NCBI GenBank assembly: GCA_016302925.1
Contig: JAEDMR010000071.1
Location: forward strand, 1-9,564
Direction of reading: 5' to 3'
Length of the DNA stretch: 9,564 nucleotides
DNA from: Bacillota bacterium
GTDB taxonomy: Bacteria > Bacillota > Clostridia > Peptostreptococcales > Anaerovoracaceae
Below are positions 1-5,611 of the stretch, one piece after another. The translations under genes were made by a program, and so were the position numbers. The notes beneath the pieces are model-generated. The model had not been told where the DNA came from. It did not search any database and saw nothing but the letters and a program-made list of their open reading frames with translations. Numbering within the stretch: the first letter of the stretch is position 1; each line of letters starts with the position of its first letter.

Positions 1-125
1 TGCCTGCCGACACCTTCGCCAGCCTGCAGGCGTCCGCATCGTGCATTTTGTCCAATGGACTGATCGTGGGAATGATTGCGGCATTTCTGCTGGAGCACGT
101 GGTTATGCCGGCAAAGAAAAAATAA
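1..125 (+). CDS. C-terminus of a membrane permease, probably NCS2 (uracil/xanthine) family; 5' end outside window
   Basis: The reading frame is open from position 3 to the TAA at 123-125, giving the last 40 residues of a protein whose start lies outside the window. The visible part has a polar opening, then a hydrophobic stretch (ILSNGLIVGMIAAFLLEHVV) and a basic tail ending in PAKKK, as expected for a last membrane helix with a cytoplasmic end. A serine/glycine-containing turn followed by a helix ending in L-x-x-x-x-x-P resembles the C-terminus of NCS2 nucleobase:cation symporters. That family call is inference from 40 residues; another multi-pass transporter is possible. A hairpin terminator follows about 30 nt downstream, so this is probably the last gene of its transcript. 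Confidence 0.5.
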   Translation, partial: PADTFASLQASASCILSNGLIVGMIAAFLLEHVVMPAKKK

Positions 126-155
126 AAGTAAAATAAATAAAAAAGTAAATGGAAG

Positions 156-202
156 AAAAGGACTTTTCCGGAGCAGAATGCCGGTGCAAAGTTCTTTTTT
201 TT
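156..202 (+). terminator. Rho-independent terminator after the permease
   Basis: The arms at 156-166 (AAAAGGACTTT) and 188-198 (AAAGTTCTTTT) pair over 11 bp with one G-T wobble. An inner CCGG/CCGG stem (168-171 with 181-184) sits above a small internal bulge. The 3' arm runs into a continuous T tract to 202. The A tract before and T tract after the stem would allow function in either direction. It lies just downstream of the permease stop. Confidence 0.7.
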
Positions 203-214
203 CGGCCTTTTTTG

Positions 215-223
215 TGGTATAGT
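215..223 (+). promoter_or_regulatory. Possible extended -10 element (TGGTATAGT)
   Basis: TG-G-TATAGT matches an extended -10 for sigma-A. No good -35 is visible at the right distance because that position is the T tract of the preceding terminator. It would start transcription near 230 and give a leader of about 58 nt for the gene at 288. Confidence 0.35.
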
Positions 224-236
224 GGGAGATGGAAAC

Positions 237-272
237 GGAAACAGACCGGGAAACAGACAGAGAAACAGACGG
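237..272 (+). repeat. Three 12-nt tandem repeats in the leader of the 288 gene
   Basis: The units are GGAAACAGACCG (237-248), GGAAACAGACAG (249-260) and AGAAACAGACGG (261-272). A partial fourth copy (GGAAAC, 231-236) lies upstream. The array ends just before the ribosome binding site AAGGAGG at 275-281. It is purine-rich and should be unstructured in the mRNA. Confidence 0.75.
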
Positions 273-287
273 AGAAGGAGGCAAACG

Positions 288-701
288 ATGGAATTCAGAA
301 AAATTGGAAGTACCGCCGGGACGGAAGGAAAAAACGCGGCGGAGATAGCAGCGGAATATAAGGAAGCAAAGAAATTCGGAAAAGTACGGGTGGGAAAAGA
401 GCATGTTTTTTTCAGCGGACTTTTCACCACGGAATATGCGGAAGCAGACGACATAAAATGGATCTATAAGCGGCAGGAGGACAGCCAGACTTCCGTATGC
501 TGCGGGCAGGCGACCTTCGAGACGTACTTCCTGATGGCGCAGCTGGCGGACGGCACGGTGAAAAAGCACCGGGTGGAGACAGCCGAGGAACTGAAGGGTG
601 CCATGGAGGCCATCGCATCTCTAAACGCCTCGGTGGATGTGGGATTCACGCCGGAACTGAAGGAAAAGTACGGCAGCCGGCATGCAAATGACGGAAAATA
701 A
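288..701 (+). CDS. Small unrecognised soluble protein, possibly PH-like fold
   Basis: This is a 137-residue protein I do not recognise. The frame is open further upstream to a GTG at 222, but the ATG at 288 has an ideal AAGGAGG 6 nt before it, and the upstream extension would be a low-complexity Arg/Asn/Gly run encoded by the leader repeats, so 288 is chosen. No signal peptide or membrane helix is seen. A basic, alanine-rich helix (about residues 17-30) is followed by alternating strand-like segments: KVRVGKEHVFFSG, then an acidic turn leading to DDIKWIYKRQ, a hydrophobic strand (YFLMAQLADGT), and a helix (about 98-112). The pattern 'value strand, turn, I-x-W/x-I, strand, helix' resembles bacterial PH-like domains, but this is inference from secondary structure only. 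Two adjacent cysteines (71-72) sit mid-protein. It may be monocistronic; the next gene is about 100 nt away. Confidence 0.75.
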   Translation: MEFRKIGSTAGTEGKNAAEIAAEYKEAKKFGKVRVGKEHVFFSGLFTTEYAEADDIKWIYKRQEDSQTSVCCGQATFETYFLMAQLADGTVKKHRVETAEELKGAMEAIASLNASVDVGFTPELKEKYGSRHANDGK

Positions 702-704
702 AGT

Positions 705-751
705 GAAGATTAATCTGTTTTTAATATTTCTTTCCTTTTAGATTAATTTTC
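705..751 (+). repeat. AT-rich inverted repeat / paired 10-mer palindromes
   Basis: The arms at 705-717 and 739-751 pair over 13 bp with two G-T wobbles around a T-rich loop. Each arm contains a near-identical palindromic 10-mer, AGATTAATCT at 708-717 and AGATTAATTT at 740-749, 32 bp apart in the same orientation. This may be an operator for the 803 gene, a weak structure, or chance in an AT-rich spacer. I see no convincing -35/-10 pair in 702-802. Confidence 0.4.
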
Positions 752-802
752 CAGAAGTAAGATGGAATCACAAAAGGGGGAAACCCGGAAAGGAAGAGAA
801 AA

Positions 803-1336
803 ATGGATCAGTTAGAAAAAGTTGAAAAAATCAGAGAAAAAACAGGTGTAACTTACGAAGAAGCAAAAGCTGCGCTGGAGGCTGCAGGGGGAGATGTGCT
901 GGATGCACTGGTATATCTGGAGAGCAAAGGCAAGATTAAGGAACCGGAGGTTTCGGTTTACACCACGGAAACCGGGAGTGATTCCTCCGAGGAATTCCGT
1001 CAGGCTGCCAAAAGCTATGACGATGCGTCCAAAGAGACCTTCGGAGACCAGGTCCGCAAGTTCATGAAGTGGTGCGGCCGCATGATTCAGAAAGGTTGCG
1101 AGAATTTCTTCATCGTAGAGAGAAAGCAGGAAGAAATGGTCACCATGCCGATCATCGTGCTGATCCTGCTGCTCTGCTTCGCATTCTGGATCGTGCTGCC
1201 GCTGATGATCGTGGGCCTGTTCTGCGGATTCCGGTATCACTTCAAAGGTGCCATCACCAGATCCGTCGACGTGAACTATGCCTGTGACAAAGCTGCCGAA
1301 GCGGCAGAAAGCATCAAGCAGGAATTCACCAAGTAA
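803..1336 (+). CDS. UBA/TS-N domain plus DUF4342 membrane protein
   Basis: This is a 177-residue protein. Residues 1-43 form a UBA/TS-N-like three-helix domain (EKIREKTGVTYEEAKAALE, then GGDVLDALVYLE), the fold also found at the start of elongation factor Ts. A linker of about 25 polar residues follows. Residues 70-150 match the DUF4342 pattern: an amphipathic segment (DQVRKFMKWCGRMIQKG), then a long hydrophobic helix or hairpin (about 115-143) flanked by basic residues. The molecular role of DUF4342 is not established; a membrane-anchored adaptor is a reasonable guess. The ATG at 803 has AAAGGAAG about 6 nt upstream. The gene ends 50 nt before the response regulator and may be co-transcribed with the two-component pair. 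No similarity to a membrane enzyme is visible. Confidence 0.85.
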   Translation: MDQLEKVEKIREKTGVTYEEAKAALEAAGGDVLDALVYLESKGKIKEPEVSVYTTETGSDSSEEFRQAAKSYDDASKETFGDQVRKFMKWCGRMIQKGCENFFIVERKQEEMVTMPIIVLILLLCFAFWIVLPLMIVGLFCGFRYHFKGAITRSVDVNYACDKAAEAAESIKQEFTK

Positions 1337-1386
1337 GGCGATTCCGGAAGGAAGACGATTTCCGAAAGTAAGGAGATACAGAAATC

Positions 1387-2070
1387 ATGGCAAGAAAGAT
1401 TTTGCTCATTGAAGACGAAGAAAAGATCGCCCGGTTCACCGAGCTGGAACTGGTGCACGAAGGCTACGAAGTAACGAAGGCCTTTAACGGCAGGGAAGGC
1501 CTGGAACTGGCTGAAAAAGGCGGCTTCGACCTGGTGCTGCTGGATGTGATGCTGCCGGAGCTGAACGGACTGGAGGTGCTGCGCCGCCTCCGCCGCAGTT
1601 CGCAGGTTCCGGTCATCATGCTGACGGCCCGGGATGCGGTAATGGATAAGGTTTCCGGCCTGGATGCCGGTGCGGACGATTACATTACCAAGCCCTTCGC
1701 CATCGAGGAGCTGCTTGCCAGAATCCGGGTGGCCTTTAAGAAACAAGACGGTGTCCGCCAGCAGACCCATCGCATGACAGTCTGCGGGGTGACGGTGGAC
1801 ACCGATCGCCATGAAGTGACCTGTCAGGGCGAGACCATCGAGCTGACCAACCGGGAATACGGGCTCATCCGCACCCTGATGGTGAACAAAAATATCGTGA
1901 TGAACCGGGAAAAACTGCTGAATGATGTCTGCGGCTACGATTACCTGGGCGAAACCAACATCATCGACGTCTACGTCCGGTATATCCGTTCCAAAATCGA
2001 TGATCGCTTTGGCATCAAGCTGATTCATACCGTGAGAGGAGCCGGCTATGTCATCAAAGACGAAACCTGA
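1387..2070 (+). CDS. OmpR-family response regulator, ArlR/CovR-like
   Basis: A 227-residue DNA-binding response regulator. The receiver domain (1-120) has the acidic pair D10/E11, the phospho-acceptor D53 in LVLLDVMLP, the switch threonine T80 in MLTARD, and the conserved lysine K102 in TKPFA. The C-terminal winged helix (about 130-225) ends in the typical IHTVRGAGYVI. The stretches ARFTELELVHEGYEV, FAIEELLARIR and NIIDVYVRYIRSKID are very close to CovR/CsrR and ArlR, regulators of surface and virulence genes in streptococci and staphylococci. The target regulon here cannot be inferred from the window. The ribosome binding site AAGGAG (1370-1375) lies 11 nt before the ATG. The last 23 nt overlap the histidine kinase gene, which indicates coupled translation with its partner sensor. 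Confidence 0.95.
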   Translation: MARKILLIEDEEKIARFTELELVHEGYEVTKAFNGREGLELAEKGGFDLVLLDVMLPELNGLEVLRRLRRSSQVPVIMLTARDAVMDKVSGLDAGADDYITKPFAIEELLARIRVAFKKQDGVRQQTHRMTVCGVTVDTDRHEVTCQGETIELTNREYGLIRTLMVNKNIVMNREKLLNDVCGYDYLGETNIIDVYVRYIRSKIDDRFGIKLIHTVRGAGYVIKDET

Positions 2071-3406
2071 AATGAAACAGAACTTCGGAGGAACGGCTTC
2101 AAACCGGATGAGTTCCATCGCCCGGAGCATCAATCTGGAATTCTGGGCGCGGGAGTTTTCCCATCTGCTGGTGCTTGATCTGGTGCTGGCAGCTCTGGTG
2201 GCTGCCGCGTTTTTTCTGTGGTGGGAAGGGCAGGTGCCTGCCGGCATGACGGTGGAAAGCCGCTATTTCCTGGGAACCGACCGCATCGAAACCCTGGCCT
2301 ATGTCATAGAGACAGCGGATGGAACACAGTATCCGTATCTGCTTTCACAGCTTTTTTCACTTTGCAAAATCCCGGCGCTGGGGCTTTTGATTCTGGAGGG
2401 GCTGATTCTCTTCGGCAATCTTTTTTCTACGAAGACAATCCGGCGAAAAATGAAGCCTCTGAACGAAATTGCCATCCGCACGGAGCAGCTGGCCCGGGGG
2501 CAGAATCTGACCGGCCAGAGGGGTGACGGGCGGATTGACCTGAAAACCATGGAACAGGCGGTGAGCCGACTGAATCCGAAGGAACCGGGGGCCAGAGTGG
2601 TGACCGGAGATAAGGAGCTGCAGAGCCTGGAGATCGCCATCAATAATCTGCTGGACCGGATGCGGGAAAGCCACCGGCAGCAGGAGCGGTTCGTATCGGA
2701 TGCGTCCCACGAGCTTCGCACGCCGATCGCCGTAATCCAGGGCTACGTCAACATGCTGGACCGCTGGGGAAAGGATGATGAGCAGATCCTGAAGGAATCC
2801 ATCGAGGCACTGAAAAACGAATCAGAGCATATGAAAAATCTGGTGGAACAGCTTCTGTTTCTGGCCCGGGGCGACAGCGGCCGCAACACCATTCATTATG
2901 AGGACTGTGATCTGGCGGAGATGGTCCGGGATGTGATGGAAGAATCGGCTATGATCGACGAGAAGCATGTCTATCGGTTTGAAGGCCCAGCCGCCACCCA
3001 GAGTGGCTGGGCGGCAGACCAACCGCCGGCCGGTGCCTGTGACGACGGTTCCGCTGTCGGCCGGGTGATGGTCCACGGAGATCCCGCCATGCTGAAGCAG
3101 TCCATGCGGATCTTCGTGCAGAACGCAGCCAAATACTCCGCAGAAGGGGACACCATCATCCTGCGGGCCGGCGAGCATGCCGGCCGTCCGTTCTATTCCG
3201 TGCAGGATGAAGGAATCGGCATGCAGTCTTCTGAGGTTGTCCATGTATTTGAACGGTTTTACCGGTCCGATGCCGCCAGAAACAGCAGCCAGGGCGGTAC
3301 AGGACTGGGCCTTTCCATCGCCAAATGGATTGTGGACGCCCACAGCGGAATCATTGAGATCCTGTCCCGCCCCGACTTCGGCACCCGCATCACGGTGCGG
3401 CTGTGA
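2048..3406 (+). CDS. Membrane sensor histidine kinase (ArlS/CovS-like architecture)
   Basis: A 452-residue sensor kinase partnered with the preceding regulator. It has TM1 at about 40-58, a short extracytoplasmic loop of about 45 residues, TM2 at about 107-126, and a HAMP-like linker (about 128-205). The DHp helix holds the phospho-acceptor His221 in SHELRTPIAVIQGY. The ATPase domain has the N box around Asn359 (IFVQNAAKYS), the G1 box DEGIG at 387-391, the F box FERFYRSD at 401-408 and the G2 box GTGLGL at 417-422, so it should be catalytically intact. The start at 2048 is preferred over ATG 2072 because AGAGGAG lies 6 nt upstream inside the regulator gene. One oddity is an Ala/Gly/Pro-rich insert at about 313-338, just before the VHGDPAMLKQ segment. 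The stimulus is unknown; the small sensor loop suggests it senses the membrane or a partner protein. Confidence 0.95.
   Translation: MSSKTKPEMKQNFGGTASNRMSSIARSINLEFWAREFSHLLVLDLVLAALVAAAFFLWWEGQVPAGMTVESRYFLGTDRIETLAYVIETADGTQYPYLLSQLFSLCKIPALGLLILEGLILFGNLFSTKTIRRKMKPLNEIAIRTEQLARGQNLTGQRGDGRIDLKTMEQAVSRLNPKEPGARVVTGDKELQSLEIAINNLLDRMRESHRQQERFVSDASHELRTPIAVIQGYVNMLDRWGKDDEQILKESIEALKNESEHMKNLVEQLLFLARGDSGRNTIHYEDCDLAEMVRDVMEESAMIDEKHVYRFEGPAATQSGWAADQPPAGACDDGSAVGRVMVHGDPAMLKQSMRIFVQNAAKYSAEGDTIILRAGEHAGRPFYSVQDEGIGMQSSEVVHVFERFYRSDAARNSSQGGTGLGLSIAKWIVDAHSGIIEILSRPDFGTRITVRL
2985..3012 (+). repeat. Hairpin inside the kinase insert
   Basis: GCCCAGCC at 2985-2992 and GGCTGGGC at 3005-3012 are perfect 8-bp inverted arms around a 12-nt loop. 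They lie in the part of the kinase gene that encodes the low-complexity insert of its ATPase domain. Confidence 0.6.
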
Positions 3407-3504
3407 AGATATATGGTAATATCCAATATTTTTGCAATGATTATGCAGTAATATGCAGCCTTTTTCAAAGAAGGCAGGCGTTCCTGTTCCCGGGAGCGCA
3501 GAAC

Positions 3505-3567
3505 GTTTTCAAAATCCGCCGAAAAGTTTTCAAAAAGAAAACTTTTCGCACATATGAGAAAACCGCA
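3505..3567. repeat. Palindromic repeat element, copy 1
   Basis: The core (3521-3547) is a perfect hairpin of 11-bp arms, GAAAAGTTTTC and GAAAACTTTTC, around five A residues. Each arm is itself a GAAAA/TTTTC palindrome about one central base. An outer GTTTTC (3505-3510) and GAAAAC (3558-3563) are placed exactly symmetrically about the centre at 3534. The 29 bp at 3521-3549 are identical to copy 2. Every matching block lies at the same 185-bp offset from copy 2. Confidence 0.9.
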
Positions 3568-3609
3568 GAGAGATTTCGGGGCCGTATCCCGGAATCTCTC
3601 TGTTATAAT
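3566..3609 (+). promoter_or_regulatory. 15-bp hairpin abutting a perfect extended -10 (TGTTATAAT)
   Basis: CAGAGAGATTTCGGG (3566-3580) pairs with CCCGGAATCTCTCTG (3588-3602) over 15 bp with one G-T wobble and a 7-nt loop. TG-T-TATAAT at 3601-3609 is a consensus extended -10 overlapping the 3' end of the hairpin. No -35 consensus is present, since that position is within the inverted repeat. If active, transcription would begin near 3616 and proceed toward copy 2 of the repeat or hrcA. Confidence 0.45.
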
Positions 3610-3689
3610 CGGGAGAAAAAGCAGAATACTAAGAATAAAAGCCGGGAAAGCATATTTTGCGAAGTGAATGAAGGTGCATAGAGCAGATT

Positions 3690-3752
3690 GTTTTCTAAAA
3701 TGCCAGAAAAGTTTTCAAAAAGAAAACTTTTCGCCGGTTTCGGAAAACCGCA
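3690..3752. repeat. Palindromic repeat element, copy 2
   Basis: The core hairpin (3706-3732) is the same as in copy 1 and is followed by the same GC dinucleotide. The outer GTTTTC (3690-3695) and GAAAAC (3743-3748) are again symmetric about the centre, now at 3719. The shared downstream block GAAAACCGCA is at 3743-3752. Here AAA (3698-3700) can also pair with TTT (3738-3740), so this copy folds into a longer imperfect stem than copy 1. Confidence 0.9.
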
Positions 3753-3821
3753 CCGTACCGCGCCCTTCACATTCCCCTCTTTTTCTTCACCGAAATTACA
3801 TAAAAAACTTTTGATTTTGTG

Positions 3822-3850
3822 TTGACATTCCGGGCCCCGGGGTGTATCTT
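3822..3850 (+). promoter_or_regulatory. Sigma-A promoter of the hrcA operon
   Basis: A consensus -35 TTGACA (3822-3827) is followed 17 bp later by TATCTT (3845-3850) as the likely -10; the overlapping TATATA at 3850-3855 would need a 22-bp spacer. An AT-rich stretch upstream could act as an UP element. The predicted start near 3857 places CIRCE in the first transcribed bases. The spacer unusually contains a GC palindrome, CCGGG-C-CCCGG, at 3830-3840. Confidence 0.8.
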
Positions 3851-3861
3851 ATATATAGTGA

Positions 3862-3888
3862 TTAGCACTCCAAGGAAATGAGTGCTAA
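3862..3888. promoter_or_regulatory. CIRCE operator (HrcA binding site)
   Basis: TTAGCACTC (3862-3870), a 9-nt spacer, and GAGTGCTAA (3880-3888) form a perfect match to the CIRCE consensus. HrcA binds this site to repress class I heat-shock genes. It lies just downstream of the promoter and about 90 nt before hrcA, so the operon is autoregulated. Confidence 0.98.
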
Positions 3889-3977
3889 CAACTACCCGGA
3901 GCCGAAAGCCCGGATGAGACGTCCGGCGGCAGAAAGCATCGGGCGGACAGATTTTGCGAAGAACAGGAGGCAGAGCC

Positions 3978-5024
3978 ATGGAACTCAGCGAACGAAAACT
4001 GAAAATTCTGCAGGCTATCATCAGCGACTACGTACGCTCGGCGGAACCGGTGGGATCCAGGACCCTGTCCAAGAAATATGAGCTTGGCATCAGCCCGGCC
4101 ACCATTCGAAATGAGATGGCAGACCTGGAGGAAATGGGATACCTGACACACCCTCATACTTCTGCGGGGCGGGTTCCTTCCGACAAGGCGTACCGATTAT
4201 ATGTCAATGCGCTGATGGAAAAGAAGGAACTGTCGAAGGAAGAGAAGCTGGTCATCGCCCAGAGGCTGCAGGGAAATGTCAACGAGTTTGAGAAGACCAT
4301 CGAGCACGCCGCGGCGATTTTGTCGGAGATCACCAATCTGACATCCTTCGCCATGACGCCGGCGCAGGACAATGACACGCTGAAGTTTATCAACCTGCTT
4401 CCGGTGGATGAGCACACGGTGGTTCTGATGATCGTGGCAGAAAGCGGGAAGATTTCCAACACAGCCCTTCGCATGAAGGTGCCGTATACGGAAGAGAACC
4501 TGCAGCTGCTGGCCAAGACCATGACATACAACTATAAGGGAAAGACCATCAGTGAGGTTCTGACCCATAATATAATAGAAAACTTTGAAACCGATATCAC
4601 GGCCATGAGCGGTCTGGCAGAGAATGTAATGCCGAACTTCATGAAAACACTGGAAGACATGCTGAATGTCAACCTGTACATGGAGGGACTGACAAATATC
4701 TTCGACATTCCGGAATACAATGATCTGGGAAAGGCCAGGGACTTCCTCTCCATGCTGAGTCAGAAGGAGGATTTCACCAGAAAGCTGCTGGAACGTGAAG
4801 ACGGTATGATTGTAACCATCGGTGAGGAAAACCCGGACGACATCATGCAGGACTGCTCCCTGATTACCGCCACATACCATGTGGACGGCAAGATGGTGGG
4901 CAAGATTGGAGTCATCGGGCCGACGCGAATGCGGTACGGCGAAGTTACGTCCATCATTGAATACCTGACCGATAATCTGAATCATGTATTTAAATTAGAA
5001 GGTGGAGGTAATGAGGATGAGTGA
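3978..5024 (+). CDS. hrcA: Heat-inducible transcription repressor HrcA
   Basis: A 348-residue repressor, normal for the family. The N-terminal winged helix (about 1-75) contains PVGSRTLSKKYELGISPATIRNEMADLEEMG and the family signature TSAGRVPSDKAYRLYV (61-76). The central GAF-like part and dimerisation segments follow, ending in a typical C-terminus (GPTRMRYGEVTSIIEYL). HrcA binds CIRCE as a dimer and in related bacteria needs GroEL to stay active, so unfolded protein relieves repression. The ATG at 3978 is chosen because AGGAGG lies 7 nt upstream; an upstream TTG at 3954 in the same frame has no ribosome binding site. It is the first gene after CIRCE and overlaps grpE by 8 nt. No groESL is in the window, but HrcA would be expected to control it elsewhere. 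Confidence 0.98.
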   Translation: MELSERKLKILQAIISDYVRSAEPVGSRTLSKKYELGISPATIRNEMADLEEMGYLTHPHTSAGRVPSDKAYRLYVNALMEKKELSKEEKLVIAQRLQGNVNEFEKTIEHAAAILSEITNLTSFAMTPAQDNDTLKFINLLPVDEHTVVLMIVAESGKISNTALRMKVPYTEENLQLLAKTMTYNYKGKTISEVLTHNIIENFETDITAMSGLAENVMPNFMKTLEDMLNVNLYMEGLTNIFDIPEYNDLGKARDFLSMLSQKEDFTRKLLEREDGMIVTIGEENPDDIMQDCSLITATYHVDGKMVGKIGVIGPTRMRYGEVTSIIEYLTDNLNHVFKLEGGGNEDE

Positions 5025-5592
5025 AGAAAAGAAGCAGGAAACGATCCAGGAGGAAGAAATCGTAGCGGAAAAGGCGGAAGAAACCGAAGTTCCGAAGGAT
5101 ACGACGGGGGAATCTGCCGGAGCCGGAGAGAACGCGGACACGGCGGAAGCTGCAGAAGAAAAAAAGAAAGCCACTGCAGAAGAGGAAGCCCTCAACGTGA
5201 AGTATATGCGGCTGATGGCAGACTTCCAGAACTTCAAGCGGCGGACCGAAAAAGAAAAAAGCGACATTTATGCATTCGCAAACGAGAAGATCGTCAGCGA
5301 ACTGCTTAATGTGATAGATAACTTTGAAAGGGCACTGCTGCATGGCGCCGCGGGAGACAGCTTTGCAGAAGGAATGAACATGATTTTCAAACAGCTCCAG
5401 GGGGTGCTTGAGAAAGCAGGAGTGAAGGAAATCGAAGCCCTGGGTCTGGATTTTGACCCGAATTTCCACAATGCAGTGATGACTGAGGACAGCACCGAGT
5501 ACGAAAGCGGAAAGGTCACCGAGGTTCTGCAGAAGGGGTATACGTTAAACAGTAAAGTAATCAGACCTTCCATGGTGAAGGTAGCGAACTAG
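5017..5592 (+). CDS. grpE: Nucleotide exchange factor GrpE
   Basis: A 191-residue co-chaperone that dimerises and drives ADP release from DnaK. Residues 1-58 are a highly charged, Glu/Ala-rich, probably disordered tail. A long coiled-coil helix starts at about 60 with the conserved LMADFQNFKRRTEKE. The C-terminal beta domain carries the family signature DPNFHNAVM (147-155), then GKVTEVLQKGYTLNSKVIRPSMVKV. Start choice: GTG 5002, ATG 5011 and ATG 5017 are all in frame. GGAGG at 5004-5008 is 8 nt before 5017 but only 2 nt before 5011, so 5017 is preferred. That start lies inside hrcA, giving an 8-nt overlap and probable translational coupling. dnaK begins 19 nt downstream. Confidence 0.97.
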   Translation: MSEEKKQETIQEEEIVAEKAEETEVPKDTTGESAGAGENADTAEAAEEKKKATAEEEALNVKYMRLMADFQNFKRRTEKEKSDIYAFANEKIVSELLNVIDNFERALLHGAAGDSFAEGMNMIFKQLQGVLEKAGVKEIEALGLDFDPNFHNAVMTEDSTEYESGKVTEVLQKGYTLNSKVIRPSMVKVAN

Positions 5593-5611
5593 AATAAAGG
5601 AGGAACATAAA

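Larger units (their letters stand above)
3407..3821. other. Long intergenic region with repeated palindromic elements
   Basis: No convincing protein gene is seen between the kinase and the heat-shock promoter. A 92-residue open frame at 3403-3681 lacks a ribosome binding site, overlaps the kinase stop and runs through the repeats, so it is taken as chance. The region holds two 63-bp dyad repeats (3505-3567 and 3690-3752), a 15-bp hairpin with an adjacent extended -10 (3566-3609), a small GCCTT/AAGGC hairpin (3458-3475), and an AT-rich stretch before 3822 that may act as an UP element. No classical terminator follows the kinase. Confidence 0.7.

Noticed and set aside
222..287. N-terminal extension of the 288 gene from GTG 222
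   Set aside because: No ribosome binding site, overlaps the probable -10 element, and encodes only the Arg/Asn/Gly-rich product of the 12-nt repeats, while ATG 288 has an ideal AAGGAGG.
1276..2247. 323-codon open frame antisense to the response regulator
   Set aside because: It overlaps the regulator and parts of both neighbouring genes. The translation lacks any domain signature.
3408..3433. Weak AT hairpin plus T run after the kinase as terminator
   Set aside because: GATAT/ATATC gives only a 5-bp AT-rich stem not adjacent to the T run; too weak to call.
3403..3681. 92-codon open frame after the kinase
   Set aside because: It begins inside the kinase stop region without a ribosome binding site and reads through the palindromic repeat and hairpin, producing a Lys/Arg-rich chance peptide.
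3505..3752. CRISPR array
   Set aside because: Only two repeat copies with a 122-bp gap, strong internal palindromes and no regular spacers or cas genes.
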